The notes under the pieces: generated by a model
What the model saw: the letters and a program-made list of their open reading frames with translations, nothing else
Databases searched by the model: none
What the model was told of the DNA's origin: nothing
Position numbers and translations under genes: made by a program
DNA from: Anaeramoeba flamelloides
Taxonomy: Eukaryota > Metamonada > Anaeramoebidae
Reading direction: 5' to 3'
NCBI GenBank assembly: GCA_027625915.1
Contig: JANTQA010000015.1
Location: 5,299,001 to 5,363,000, forward strand
Length of the DNA: 64,000 nt
Part shown: piece after piece, positions 44,831 to 58,244 of the stretch
Position numbering within the stretch: the first letter of the stretch is position 1
Layout of the letters: the number at the start of each line of letters is the position of its first letter

Positions 44831-47800
44831 AAAACGTTTCTTTTTGATTTCGATTTGGGATTAATTGGAAATATAATTTGCAAATAAATCTTTTCTTGAT
44901 CTTGTTGTTTGCTAGGCTTTCTTTTTGTTTTTATTATTTTATGATAAAAGTTGATTGTTATTTGGATTTTTTAAAGAGGTTAATGTTTTTTTAGATTTGT
45001 TTGTGCCTCGTCTTTTCTCACAGGGCTTGTAAAAAATAGAAAAATTTGTAAAAATTTTATACATAAAAATCAATTGTAATTATTTTGTTTTTTTTTTGAA
45101 AAAAAAAAAATTAATTTTGGAAGCTATGAAAAAAGAATAATATCGTTGATTAAAGCGCAAGTGGGGTTGAAATACAAGGTTATTTTAAATCAAGGCAACA
45201 AAATGTTTGAGAAAAAGTAAGAAATGCCTTTTAAAAAGAAAAACAATTCAAACAACTAATTAAAAAAATGTTCAATATCAAGACATTTATTTAAAAAAAA
45301 GTGATTACTAAAAGTTTTGTAAAGTGATAAGAAAACTGTTTCAAACTGCTGGGTTAGAGTGTTTGAAGTACCACTTTGTAAATTTTTAGTCCACACTTTT
45401 TAAAATAACCCCAAGTTTAAATTAAAAGTTTATTTTTTAAATGATTTTTGAAAAAAAGAGATCTATGTGTTCTTTGATTTGGTAATTTGTTTTTGTGTTC
45501 TACTAATCAAATTTGGTTTCTATTGTTGACTTTATTCTAAAGTTTTTATTTTTTGAAAATATTAGAATTAATTGGCTGTTTTATGAATTGGCGATGTAGA
45601 GAAGTAAATACTCTCACCAAGAGAATTTTTTGATTATTTATTTTTTTGTTGTTTTGATTAATTATTTTTTTTTGTAGAAAAAAATAAAGCCGAATAGGTT
45701 AAATATGAGAGTTATTTTGAAAAACAAACACTACATCTTGGTTCATGTTAATTTATATTTTGAAAATTATTTCTTTTTAAAAAAACAATTTCATTGTCTA
45801 ATTTTTGCGAATATTAACTCTTTGATGTTTTTTGTTTCTTCCAAAAATAGTGCTTCTCAGGCAAAAGCCATAAAATCTTTAATTATTTTTTTTAATCAAA
45901 ATTAATTTAGTTTGATTTGAGTTAATTGGTTAAACAAGACTTTTTTGGTCTTTTTATTTGGTTTGGGTTTCAAATAGGTTTTGTGATTTTTTGCAAAATA
46001 AAAAATTTTTTAAAAAAACTCTTTTGCTGTAATTTTGAAAAAAAGTGTGAGGAAAAGTTTGATAAAACGTTTCTAAACACTCTTTTGAAACACTTTGGAT
46101 ATCAAATTAAAAAATTTGAAGTACCAATTTTTGAGAACACCCAAAACCAAAAAGCAAAATTAGATCTGAACAGTAATAAAATACAACATTTCGTTTTTGT
46201 AAAAAATAAAGTATTCAAAAGTGTGATAGTCTTACCATTTTTGAGTTTTGTGTTTTTAGTTTTTTTGAAAAAGAAGATCGTCCAGAAAAGTAAAAAACAA
46301 GAAAAAATAAATTTCTTGTATGCTTCATTTTTTTTGTTCAATCACCAAGCATTAAAAAAGCTTTTTACAGGATTGTTTTTAAAGAAAATACATTTTGTGT
46401 TTCTACAGAATTGTTGTGGCGAAAAAAATAAAAAAGGTTTTTCTTTTGTTTTAGATTAGGTTGTTTCAGTTTGGTAAATGTTTGCTTGGAAGAATTTTCG
46501 AATTTTTGATAGTGGTGTGGATTTTTCTTGTGTGGTTTGGTTTTACCTTTTAAAAGAAAAAAAGTAAAGGAAAAAAAAACAAAAAGTTTGATTAAGAAGA
46601 AAAAAGAAGAAAAAATAATTTGTTTAAGGGAAGTGTAAATGAATCTCCTCGATTAAAAATTTTCCGTTTATTTTCCCTCTATTAGAAATTAATTTGTTAT
46701 ATTTATAAAGAAAAGAATGGTTGTGTGGGTTTCTTCTCTTTAAAGTTCTGATCATTAAAGTATGGAACGTTTTTTTTACCTCAAAATGTTCTTCTGCAGC
46801 TTACAATTTTTAGTGTTTCTTCATTAGGTAATATATCCTCTTATCTAGGAACTATTTCAAAACTAAAGAAATATTTAAAGAGGTGTGTTGTTATAGCTGT
46901 TGTTGGGTTTGAGTTTTGGAGATCATTTGTATTGTCTCTCTTTTAAAATTTCGTTTCTTTTGATTTTTTTATTTGTCAAAAATTACTTTTAATTTTTAAA
47001 AAGTTTTTAATTTGACAAATAAATTTAAAAATTGAATTTTAGTCATATAAAATACTCAAAATGAATTCTACTTGAAGGTAATTGACTTAGTATATAAAAA
47101 AGAATTATTTCAGAACTCTAATAATAAGTATTATTCTATATTTTTGTAGATTGTAGAATAGGATTATTTTTATAATAAAACCCCTTTATTAAATATTTTG
47201 AAGAGCTGATAGATCTTGCATTTTTCTTCTTATAATTCGAGTATTATTTGAGATAACAAAATTAATTATAGAATTATATCAAAATTGGTTCATTATTAAA
47301 GAATTGACAAAAAAATCGAGTTTATCCTATTATTTTCTACTTGATTTTTTGGTCACAAATACTAAATTTTTTAAACATAAAATTTGAAAGGAATAACAAG
47401 ACAACAAAAAATGGAAAATTGAATTTGGTCTCAATGGTTATCAAATTCAAAACTGTTTGACTTTTTTCAGTAATAATCATAAAAAAGAAAAAAATAAGGG
47501 GTTGATTCAATTATTTTTATTTTTTTCTCCAAAGGTAATAGAGTAATTACTACACAAGTATTAAATTGAACTTGAGAGCATGACTCTTTTACAACTTTTG
47601 AGAAAACAGTTTTACAATTTTTTTTTAGTCACAGAGATGATTTATCCTTATTTACTTGGATTTTTGGATCAAATAAGAAAAAATACAATTGACAAAACCA
47701 TTTAATTTTTATGAAGTCTTCACTTTTTATATATTTCTAATTGTTTTTTATGAAAAAATAACCTTTCAAAATTCAGTCTTATTTTCAAAATTCAATACTG

Positions 47801-48558
47801 AAAGATTAAATATTGAATTATTGAAGATCGAGAAAAAATTTGGCTAGTCTTATTATTTTCTAATCGTTTTTTAAATTTATTCAATTAAAAAGATTATATG
47901 TATTTTGCTACAATTCATTATTTTTTATTTTAATAATTGACAGTAATCGACACCACTAATAATATTTACTCTAATGTGAATGGTAAAAAACTAATTGATA
48001 ATGTAGATCAACAAACTAATAAAGAAAAAGAAAAATGAAAAGAGAAAAAACTGAAAAATTTTTGACATATTGTGAAAACATATTTGAAAATCTATTAATT
48101 GTTAATTTCATGAAGGTTATTTGTTGAAATTTGAATTAACTAAGGTTAAAAAAGTTCATAAATTCTGTTTTTTGATCTTTTAAATTTTGTCCAAAAGATA
48201 CTTGTATTGAAAAACGAAGTGTATTGAAATACTACAATTTTTGGACAAACAAGATATTTATTTTATTTTTTTTTTTGGAATATTTTTATTTGAAAACTAC
48301 TAAACAATTTTAAATTCTAAAGGATAAAAGGTTACTTAGTTGTGATTTAGAGTAATACAGAAAAAAAGTATTTAATTGTTTTTTTTTTTGTGTTAAATTT
48401 TTCTTTAAAAACCCAATCTTTAAACCACTTGGAGGATTTGGCACTCGTTTTTATCAGTGGGATTTACATCTTGAGATTAATTATTACCAATTGGATTTTA
48501 AAATTTACTCATAAATATCCGAATGAAAACCATTTATAACTTGAATAATTGATAGCAA

Positions 48559-48599
<41 letters not shown>

Positions 48600-49130
48600 A
48601 AGAAAATAACAAAGAAGAGAATTTGAATTTCTCAACTCATAGAAAGAATTGTTTAATTTCAATTATGGTTAAAAATTATTTTATTTTGGTTGTCTGTATG
48701 ATAATTTTTAATTAAAAACCAAAAATTTATGGTACAATATTATTATTATTATTTTTTATTATTATTAAAAATTCAAAATTCATTTTTATATTTTTAATGT
48801 TCAATTCTCAGATAATTATTTTCAAAAATCTTAATATTTTTTTTTTGTTGCTTCTTTGAAACTTTAACATATGTTTTATTCCAGATTATTTTTTCCTTCC
48901 AATATTAAAAAAATATGAAAATTATTTGTTATCTTGAAATACCTTAAACTTTATTAAGTAATATTTTTTTTATAAAATAGGTTGAACTTATTTTTGATTA
49001 ATAATTTCCAACTAGATTTTTATAATTTCCCCTTTTCTTATTTTGAATAGAAAATAATAAATGACATCAAAAATCTAATTCAAAGGAATTTTTTGATAAT
49101 TTTGAGTTTGTAATTGTTTTTTTTTTTTGA
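44831..49130. other. 4.3 kb non-coding stretch
   Basis: No convincing gene. A 177-codon open frame at 45926-46459 (plus) has no internal Met, begins at TTG, is Phe/Lys-rich and follows the T/A runs, so I do not call it. A 66-codon ATG frame at 45705-45905 just upstream has the same character. An (AT)n run lies at 48564-48598. Confidence 0.4.
48564..48598. repeat. (AT)n microsatellite
   Basis: AT dinucleotide run of about 35 bases. Confidence 0.9.
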
Positions 49131-49134
49131 TTAA

Positions 49135-50331
49135 GGGGGAAAGTACGTTTTTAAAATTTTGGTTGTCATCATTTATTCAAAAATGAATTCCTTCAAATCA
49201 TTTATTTAACCGAAGATATTGATATTTTAATAAATAAAGAAGTGGGATATATCCTAGTAGAATATATGTTCATCCTAACTAGAAAATAGAAATTCAAAAA
49301 ATGAAAAGATTGATCAAAAAAAAAAAAACACAAATCATTTATTTCTTGTTCTTGTCTGTAAAATTTGATAGAATTACCTATTCTAAATTTTATTTTGTTT
49401 TTAATTCTTTATGAAAAAAATTTTGTTTGGAAATTTTTCGAAAAACAAAATTATTTTGTGTATCTAAAGAATTTCCAAATTGAATTTAAAAATCCTATTT
49501 TCATTTAATTCATTTATCTAATCCTCGATTGTGTTCAGAAAATTGGATATTTATTAGATTACTCCTTCAGAAAAAAGGATTTATGGGACGAATTCGTTGG
49601 ATTTTAATATTATTTCTGTCCCAATAAAATGAGAACTAAAAATAATTCTGAATTCTGATTGAAATTTTTTCTAAATTTTTCTTTTATTTTGTTTGAATAT
49701 TTCCTAACTAATTTCTATTTCCCAGAATTCAACCCCTTTCACTTGTATTTTTGAAACAATATTCTTTTTTTTTTGCTTATTATGAAAAAAATATTTGAAA
49801 ATAGAATTTTGAAAGTAAATTTGTAGAAAAATGTTTTGTAAAATAATACCAAATAGCAATTGGGCAAGAAACTCAAGGTTATAAATTGTTTGGGTTCATC
49901 CAAATTAAGAAAAAAATCAACAAAAATATGCTTTGGTCAATTTTTTTTTTTTTTCATTTTTGATTTCAACAAATTTATTTCGAAAGTTGATCTTTTGTGT
50001 TTGGTCTTCTAAAAGAAAATGTTTGTTTCAAAGACACACCTTTTGGGTCTATTTTGTTTGGTTTAATCTTTGATTAATTTCGAGCATTTGTATAAACACT
50101 TTTCTAGATCGAAAACCAAATTTGAGATAACTAAAAAATTAATTAAAAAAATGTTCAAAAAATCAAAAAATGAAAGATTTAACACTGAATAACTGGGCCT
50201 ATTTTCACAATTAGAAACTGTGAATGATTTTTTCGTTTCAAAGTTACAATATCTGGTGGCACTCGAAAAATATTTTTCAGTAAGGTTCACACAATAAAAA
50301 TTTTTCAAAATGGTAAAATGTACTTACTTCC
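49135..50331. mobile_element. TTAA-flanked element, 1.2 kb, copy 2 (other at 4537-5745)
   Basis: Left end GGGGGAAAGTACGTTTTTA, right end the inverse of GGAAGTAAGTACATTTT. Bordered by TTAA at 49131-49134 and 50332-50335. Collinear with 4537-5745 throughout. Its right border is intact and carries no further insertion, so it supplies the empty site for the 517-bp element at 5750-6266. No transposase frame. Confidence 0.75.
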
Positions 50332-50335
50332 TTAA

Positions 50336-51219
50336 AATAATTTTTTCTCCTTTGGTATATTATTGCTTTATGAGACAAATAGACTGGTAATAAAAAGATA
50401 AAGAAATGAACTTTTTTCTAATTTCAAGAACCGTCAACCAAAAACTTTCCTTTTTTAAATGCTGGTATTTGTGAAAGTAATGCGGAAAATTTTCATTTCC
50501 TTTTTTATTCGTTTTTTTCTAAACAGAGTTCTCCTAGAAGTGTGTTTTAATTTCTTACCTATTCGAAAAAGGAAAATGAATATGAAGGAACAATTCTTCA
50601 CTTTTTCTTCAACAAATATCAGTATTTAAAAGCTGGGATTGTTTTCATTTAATAAAAGGAAATACCACAGACTTAATATCATCATAATCAATCCTTTTTT
50701 AAACAAACAGTTCTTCAAAGGATTAAATCATGTGATTGTAAAAACGAAAAACTCTCAACTCAAAAAACACTGGGTATTAGAATAAAACTTCGAATTAAAA
50801 TCTTGAGTCAAAGATTCTTGGGTTTATAATTTGTTCAAATTCACGTTAGCAAACTTGCCCATTAAGAACTTGAAATACTAACTTGATCAAGTGTGCTTAT
50901 CCAATATTTTTAATAAAGTAGAATGAAAAAGGAATGTGCTTACAAACATTTTGGAATACATCAAAGCTAAAAATTGACTTTTATTTCAATCTAGAATACA
51001 GAAAACAAACCATCAAAATATCGTATTTAGTCACTGAAAAAATCAGAAGGGAGATCTAGAGATTTCTTCATTTATTTTCTTTTTCTTGAATAATTTTTTC
51101 TCTTCTCTTTGAAAAGGTGAGCAAACGATCCAAAGTACATTTTGCACTCTTAAATTCCTAACAATACCTTTTTCAAATTAAAACGACATTAAAACACTTA
51201 AAAATCTGTTGATAGAACA
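50336..51219. other. 5' flank of the homeodomain-like gene
   Basis: No gene seen. Base composition is a little less extreme than in the neighbouring spacers. No defined promoter motif. Confidence 0.35.
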
Positions 51220-52935
51220 ATGACCTTTTCACCACGTGAGCTCAGCTTTTATATACCTGACCTTTGTGAGTACGATCCATTTACTGATCCAAATTACAAT
51301 GAACTTTTTTTTGATTCACCATATTTGCTTGGAGAAAACGAATACTCGTCACAATTGTCATTGCACCAACAACTTCACAATTACACGGCTTCGAGTTATG
51401 AGCCAAATTTCCATAGCTCAATGCCATTGGGAAACAATCCAAGGAAAGCTACGAGTACCAATTTTTCTGCGTTCTGTTACCAGCCAAGCAACGATCAAAT
51501 GGGACTTGATCTTCGTCTTCATCCGTGGTATAAAGCAAAGCCTTTACTTTCGAAAAACACAACCCAACAAGAAATTGTGCAGAGCCAACTAAGGAATCAA
51601 TCAACCCAACAATCATTTTCCAACCAGGAAAAACGATTTCTTGGACACAATTCTTTTGGGACATTTTTGACAAAACAACCAGCCCTGATCAAAAGGAAGT
51701 GCAAGAGTGATAACAAGAACAAGAGCAAGTACACTTATACGAATAAGCAGAATCAAAATAAGAGTCCAATTCAGGAACCTTCTTCTTCCAATGAAAATAA
51801 TCAAATTGACATCTCAATTAATAAACAAAACAAAACTGATGAAACAGCCTTGGGTAACTCTGATGGAAACGAGAAAGAAAAAAGAGATCTGGAACACAGT
51901 ACAACAAAACTCAAACCAAAATTTAAAAATAACAAGAATGGTAAACGAAATAAATACCAATCATACAAAAACGAGAAAACGAAAAGGCTAAAGAGCCGAA
52001 ACAAAAGCAAAGTCATAATGAGAAATAAAAATAAAATCAGACTCAAGAAACATCACCAACACAAGAACAATTTTCGATCAAACTTTGCAAATGGGGGCTT
52101 GGTGAGTTCAAGTGAAAGCCAAAGCGGGAACGAAAGTCAAGAGGGTTCCTTTGTTGGGAGCCAAACACAGAACTTTGATCTCAGTGAAAGCCAAAGTGAA
52201 GGCGACTCTGGAAGCGAAAGCTTGACGAATAGCCCAAGCGAAAGGATCAGCTACAATGGGAAAAGGAAATCCAAAAGGAAAAAAAGCAAAAAAAAAAGGA
52301 AGAATAAGAAGGCGAGAAGAAGGAGACGAAAGAAATACGAGCAATTCTTGGGATCGTTTGACGAAGAAAATAGTGATCATCAGTTAAATCTCCCAAAGAA
52401 CAAAAAAAACAATTCGTCAAGAAGTAAAAAAAGGAAGAAGTCCAACCGAAAGACAATCAAGGTTATCAAAATTAAAGGCCGAGTTGTTAAAAAAATTTAT
52501 CCTTTTTATATGAAAAGAAATTTAGCAAGCCACCAAAAGAATCAGTCTTCAAATAAGCACACAAATAAAGATTCCAAAAATTATAAAATAAATATCGGAA
52601 GAAATAGAAACATACAAAAGAACAGTGGCAATGTCAACATGAACAGAAAACGAAATATAGATCATATCCTTAATTCAGATATGATTCATGAAAATATTAA
52701 AATTAATAAAAATAGCCAATCAAACCATTTGCCCAATTCCAAGATTTATAGGAACAATAATCACCTCTCCTCTATTGTCATCAAAGAATTAGAGTTAGCC
52801 TATGAAAAATATTATGGTTCATTTACTAAAAAGGGGCTTAATCTAAATAATAATAAATTACAGTTGATCGCGGCCCGTACAAAGCTTTCCCATGAACAAG
52901 TTAAAAAATGGTTTGATAGAAAATTAAAAAATTAA
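51220..52935 (+). CDS. homeodomain-like protein with disordered N-terminus
   Basis: Single exon, 571 residues. The last 55 residues (517-571) have homeodomain layout: helix 1 VIKELELAYEKYYGSF, a linker, helix 2 NKLQLIAARTKL, and recognition helix HEQVKKWFDRKLKN. The hydrophobic core and invariant Trp-Phe (W48 F49) are present, but the position of Asn51 is Arg and Arg53 is Leu. The rest is disordered: an acidic and aromatic N-terminus (LSFYIPDLCEYDPFTDP), Gln/Asn-rich stretches, a Ser-Glu/Ser-Gln region at about 290-345 and several basic tracts (KRKSKRKKSKKKRKNKKARR) that would act as nuclear signals. Likely a transcription factor or chromatin-bound protein. The protein ends directly after the recognition helix. 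Start is the first ATG; stop is TAA. Confidence 0.75.
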   Translation: MTFSPRELSFYIPDLCEYDPFTDPNYNELFFDSPYLLGENEYSSQLSLHQQLHNYTASSYEPNFHSSMPLGNNPRKATSTNFSAFCYQPSNDQMGLDLRLHPWYKAKPLLSKNTTQQEIVQSQLRNQSTQQSFSNQEKRFLGHNSFGTFLTKQPALIKRKCKSDNKNKSKYTYTNKQNQNKSPIQEPSSSNENNQIDISINKQNKTDETALGNSDGNEKEKRDLEHSTTKLKPKFKNNKNGKRNKYQSYKNEKTKRLKSRNKSKVIMRNKNKIRLKKHHQHKNNFRSNFANGGLVSSSESQSGNESQEGSFVGSQTQNFDLSESQSEGDSGSESLTNSPSERISYNGKRKSKRKKSKKKRKNKKARRRRRKKYEQFLGSFDEENSDHQLNLPKNKKNNSSRSKKRKKSNRKTIKVIKIKGRVVKKIYPFYMKRNLASHQKNQSSNKHTNKDSKNYKINIGRNRNIQKNSGNVNMNRKRNIDHILNSDMIHENIKINKNSQSNHLPNSKIYRNNNHLSSIVIKELELAYEKYYGSFTKKGLNLNNNKLQLIAARTKLSHEQVKKWFDRKLKN

Positions 52936-53799
52936 CAAAATCTTAAATCTTGCAAGTTAAAATTTTCTTATTCTTATTCTTATTCTTATTTATCTTTTTA
53001 AATATTTTGAATTTTTTTTTATCAAAAAAAATTTTAAAATATCATTCGAAATGTTAATTCTTGATTGTAATTAAAATATCTTTAAGAATAAATTTTTAAT
53101 TTTAAGTATTGTTTTTTTTTTTTTGTATATAAGGTATTTCCAAAAAAGTGGTTCATTTTTTTTTACATTTCATAAAAAAAAAATCTTTGTTAGTTGAGGT
53201 ATTCGTTAATTGGCATTACCAAATTAAGTTAAATATTAATACCCATTGGATCAATGACTTGTGTATTTATTTCAAAATATATTTGATGAAACATTCCTAA
53301 AAAATGAAAAAATAAATAGTACTTTTTTTGGTGAAAACAATGTATAACAAATTTCAATAAAAAACTGAAAATGTGGAAAGGGTATAATTGATTTTTTAAA
53401 AAATGAAACACAGTTATATGTTTTCATTTCTATATGAAAATTTGTTTAGATTAAACAAGTTATGAAAACAATTTTTTCGATCAAAAAGAAAAAATAAACA
53501 CAAATTTTCACCCCAAAAAAATATCAGATAAAATCGAGATCAAAAAATTTAATATCTTTTCTTTATGTAATACAATACAAAGAAATTAATTGAATTATTC
53601 CCAGAAATCTATATACTGTATTTAATGATTTTGTGTTATTTAAATATGTTTTTGAAGATTGTGTTTAATAAATATATCTGAAAATTAATTTGCCCTTTTT
53701 TTTGGAAATAGCTTATAAACCCCCTTTAAAAATCATTAGGCCATAAAAAAACAAATTTTAAAGATAAAAATTTTGATAAATTGAAGTTATCTAAACCCC
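52936..53799. other. non-coding stretch
   Basis: 3' flank of the homeodomain-like gene, beginning with a few TTATTC repeats (52968-52990). No gene. Confidence 0.4.
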
Positions 53800-54318
53800 A
53801 ATTCAAAATTTTTAACACACCAAAATTTGATTTGTGAAAAAAAAACTTATTTAATCAATTCAAGAAGAAATACCAAATTAGAACCATTTGATAATTGAAA
53901 TAATGGCAATTTTTTATAAATTACAATACTTAAAAAACAAAAAATAAATAATTATCAATATAAATAAATCAAGGGTGTGTTAAAAATTTTGGAGAGAACG
54001 AAACAATAAAATATATTGGTAAATTTCTTTAAATTCTATTAGGAATATTGATCGATCAAATGATTAGATACTATCAATTAATTTTATTTGAGTTCTTCTA
54101 TGTGGAACAACTCAACTTTAACAGAATATTAAAGGTTCAAAAAAAAATTTGAAGAACGAATAAAAATTATGCAATTTAAAAAATAAATGAAAAGGAAAAA
54201 CTAAAAGATGAAAAAATGATTTTCATATTTTGCAAAAATCAAAAACATTTACAATTTGAATGAAATTGTATTACTTTGATTCTTTTAACCGTTTTAGCTG
54301 TGTGGAAAATTTTGAATT
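53800..54318 (+). mobile_element. member C of the ~515-bp inverted-repeat family
   Basis: Left end AATTCAAAATTTTTAACACA, right end GTGTGGAAAATTTTGAATT, about 22 bp of inverted ends. The internal inverted word GGTGTGTTAAAAATTTTGG lies at 53975. Collinear with members A and B (for example TGATCGATCAAATGATTAGA at about 54048). It has the clearest inverted ends of the four members and is used here to set the family's limits. Confidence 0.7.
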
Positions 54319-54620
54319 TAAGTTTATTATAATCAAACAATTACTATTTTAATATTCAGTTCTATACACTTGAATTATTTGCTTTTTGTCTAAAAATACA
54401 ATAAAAAAATGTAAAAAAAAAAAGAAATATAAATTGGGTCATTTATTATGAAATTTAGTTAACACTAAAAATCTATTTAATATTTTTATTCTTCACTATT
54501 GTAAAAAAAAATTTGATGTAGGTCGGGAAAAAAATATGTCTTATTTTTTTTTTCATTAGAGATAAATTAAAATTGATGTGATAATATTAACATTTAAAAA
54601 TAGAGTTTTAGAGATTTTTG

Positions 54621-54644
54621 TATATATTTATATATATATATATA
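54621..54644. repeat. (AT)n microsatellite
   Basis: Interrupted AT run of about 24 bases. Confidence 0.85.
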
Positions 54645-54789
54645 AACTCCATTCCACTCAAAGAGACCCAGCAAAAAATGAAGAATTCGCTTTTTTTTTA
54701 TAATCAACCAACATATTATTGTTGAGAAATAAGAGAAACAATATACTTCGGATGAGATCGATAATCATAAAATAAATAACTCAACAAAC

Positions 54790-56480
54790 TATAAATTTTC
54801 AAAAAAAGTTAAAAAAAAAATTACAAATAATAATGTTCGATTTTGAAAAATTATTTTTAACAAACTGTTAGGCCTTGTTCAACAGAATCTTTATAACAAT
54901 TTTATTCATTTTTGACCAGAAAAAAATCGAATTTGATTTTTGAAGATCTAATTCCACAATTCCCAAATATCTTGTGGACAATTTTATTTTGATAAATAAA
55001 ATTTTATATTAGGAAACAAAAAACCTTTTCAAAGTAATATTTTTTATTGAATTTAATAATTTAATGATGACGAATATCCTTCTTAAAATAATAAAATTAT
55101 TTTTCAATATATTGAATAAATAATTTTTTTTCGTTAACCAAAATATTTAATTTAAAAAAAGATAAACCCTTGACATGAATATTACTGACATAATTAAGGC
55201 TATTTTATTATAGAAAAATGATGAAAATGGTAATAAAAAGGGTAAAAATTTACATAATATAAAAAATAAAATGAATTTCAAGGTTTTCTTTTTTCGAAAA
55301 AATATTAAAAAAAAAATTTGATCTCACTAATGAAAATAATTTTTTTCTCTTTTTAATTGTAGGGAAGGATTTTTTTACACTACGAATTTACAAAATTTAT
55401 AAGTAGAAAATACCACTAATAACATATTTTGAATTGTTTATCTGTTTTTGTGGAACAATAATATATTTTGTGATAAAATAATAATCTTTGATCAATATAA
55501 AAACAAAAAGTGTAATATGAAAAAAAAATTAAATTTAAATATATTTCATTTAGTAAATACATCTATATATTCCAAATATTGTACACATGTACTCTAATAA
55601 TATAAAATTATTCTTCTTCAATCAAAAAATATGATTATTTTTGTTATTTTGATTATAACAAAAGGCTATTATTGTTTAAAATCTAAAATTTCAAACTTTA
55701 TAAAAAAACAGAAAAAGGTAATTATCTAAATATTTATAATATCTTTTTTATGAAGAAGCAATTCTTGATAATAATTAATGCTTTTACTAAAATAAGATTC
55801 TGGAAATTAATCCTGATAAATTTAAATGAATGTTTTTAAAATTTTATCACCTTTACCATTTATCAAGTTTTTTTTTACATCAAGCTTTGAATAAAGAATT
55901 TTATTGGTTGAAATGTTAATAAAAAATCATAAAATTAGTTGATCTTCAAAATATTTTTCTCAAGATTTGTCTTTAAAGTTGAGTTATAAGATTTACAAAA
56001 ATTGAAATTGAATTAAATGTTGTGGAAAAAACGTGAAACTCGAAAAAAAGTAAAATACGGTTTTTAATTAGTAACCTTACTGAAAATTCAAAGTAAGATC
56101 AATGAAAAAAAGAATAAATAAATAAATAAAGACAAAATGAAGTATTCGCCACAATAACAGTTTTTTAATACAATCTTTTAGTATGAGTTTTTCTTTTATT
56201 GATCAAATATTTAAAAATTTGTTCAAAAAATTGACTATTTTTGAGATCTCCAAAACCACACTAACAATTTCGATAAATCAAGTAGATTTAAATTGTATTT
56301 GTTGGGCTGATTGAAAATAATATAATGAGTTATTATTTGAAGTTAATTGGTTTCTTCTTTTTGTTTATTTTACTTTTCATTTTCAGTAATGTTCCCAATT
56401 AAAAACCGTGTTTCACTTTTTTTCCACAACAGTAAAAATTTTTTATATAATTACATTAATTTATCCATATTTTTTTTAAT
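54790..56480. repeat. dispersed repeat, copy 2 of a pair (other at 870-2660)
   Basis: Collinear with 870-1666 plus 2126-2660. Lacks the 459-bp MITE found in the other copy. Contains a related but older MITE of its own at 56017-56432, whose counterpart in the other copy (about 2275-2650) is badly eroded. No coding capacity. Confidence 0.7.
56017..56432. mobile_element. older MITE of the TAA-duplication family, 416 bp
   Basis: Left end ATGTTGTGGAAAAAACGTG, continuing to ACGGTTTTTAATTAGTAACC and TTACTGAAAA. The right end is the inverse with about a dozen differences, finishing CCACAACAG. Flanked by TAA on both sides (56014-56016, 56433-56435). The inner word AATGTTCCCAATTAAAAA is shared with the 1667-2125 element, so the two belong to one family. 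The greater mismatch between the arms marks this copy as older. Confidence 0.65.
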
Positions 56481-58244
56481 TATTCCTTGAAAAGATACTT
56501 TTAGTAGACTCAACCCAAGGATCAAGTGGAAATTTGAAAATATTTTGAATCTATTTTGTAACCTTGAATTATATTTAAAAAAGAAAGAAAGTGATTTGGT
56601 GAAGAAACTTCAAATATGAATTAGAAAATATTTTTCTCAAATGATAAAACTAACTCAAACATCTGCTATGATTTATTAAATGGAATTTGTTGGAATCAGC
56701 AACACAAAATATGATTCTAAGTTTACTCTTCAGAGTGTTATCCTGAAAAAGTATCATCTCTAATGAAAAATACAATTTTATCCAATATAACTTCCAATCT
56801 TTACAAACCATTTTTTATGCATGTGTTTTGGAGTTTTTTGATTTGACAAAATAGTATTTCTCATTTTTTAAAGATCTTTCAATAGAATCATAATGATTTT
56901 ATCAAATATTAAAACAATTTATATTAAATCTTGAGTTGAAGAAACTTTTTATTGAAAAAATAATTTGCAAAGGAAAAAATTATTTTTTTATACTCCAACA
57001 AAATGAAAAAATTCATAAATGAAAAAAAAAAATCAACAACCAATTGATTCTAAGGGTTAAACTAATTGTAAAAATAAATTTTTTTCAACATTTTATTACA
57101 ATTTTTTAAACAAATAATTTCTTAGAGATTTTTTTCAAAAAGTTGATCTTAATTGAAAAGATGCCCAGACAAAATGAAATTCATTTTTTATGATCTAAAT
57201 ACAAAAAAGACTAAATTTTCAATTATTGAAAATTATCTTTTTTACAAATAAATAAACTCTTATTTGAAGGACAAAATATAAAAAGAAAAGAAGAACCAAG
57301 AAGGTTAAATTGAAAAAATATGCGAGTACAAACCCTCAAATACCAAAAATTTACTTTTTTTTTCCATCTTGTTTCGCAATAACTGTTTAAAAGTTAATTT
57401 ACATACTACAACTTTTATGAAAAAATTCAGCCTAATATAAATGATTAATATTTCCAAAACAAGATCTTATATTTCAGAATTGTTAAACTTGAGGGTGATT
57501 TTTAATGTTTCTAATTGAGATTTCAGTTGACAATCTAAAAATCTGATAAGTTGAAGAGAAATAGAAAAAAACTAAAAACTTTACTGGAAAAAAAAATTTT
57601 TTTTTAAAATTTGTCACCACTGCAAAGAAGGGAAGTATTCAAAAAGTCCTCTTTCTAAAACAAGAATCAAAAGTAAATAATCAGTATGAGATTTTTTTTA
57701 CTCTTTCTAATTAACAAATAGGATCATCCAAGAATTTGAAAAAGTTAGAAGAAAAGGTAATTAAATGATCAGAAAAATAACTGGTTATTTGTTTTCATTA
57801 TAACCAACCAAGTTCTCAATTGAAGTGAATGTAAATTTTTTAAAATTGTCTATTTTAAAAACTTATTTATAAATCGTAATTTTTTTTGTAATTATCAAAA
57901 TTTTCCAAAATATTCCAAAATAAATTTGTCAAAATAAAATTCTGTTGGTTAAACAAAGTTTAACTTTGAAAAGACACTAAAATTGAATCAAGCAACAATT
58001 AAAGGTTCATTTTTTGTTTATATAAAGCGAATAAATTATCATTTTTTCCCCATTAGTTATGCAAATTCAAGTCTAAACACAAATCAAAACATATTTTAAA
58101 AATTTCCCAACTAATACAAAACTCAAACCAAAAAAGGCTCTGGACTATTTTTGATCTTCTAAAAACTAATACCTAGAGTTCTATATATCCCAAACCCTGA
58201 AAAAAATATTCAAAATCCTTACATTTTGCAAATATTGATCATAT
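56481..58244. other. non-coding stretch upstream of the Rxt3-domain gene
   Basis: About 1.8 kb of A/T-rich DNA with no gene or clear repeat. A TATATAAAG-like word at 58018-58026, about 220 bp before the start codon, could be a promoter element, but such words are common at this composition. Confidence 0.35.

Noticed and set aside
45926-46459. 177-codon plus-strand open frame, Phe/Lys-rich
   Set aside because: Starts at TTG, has no Met anywhere else, and its composition simply follows T- and A-runs. An antisense frame is open over the same bases. Nothing resembles a known family.
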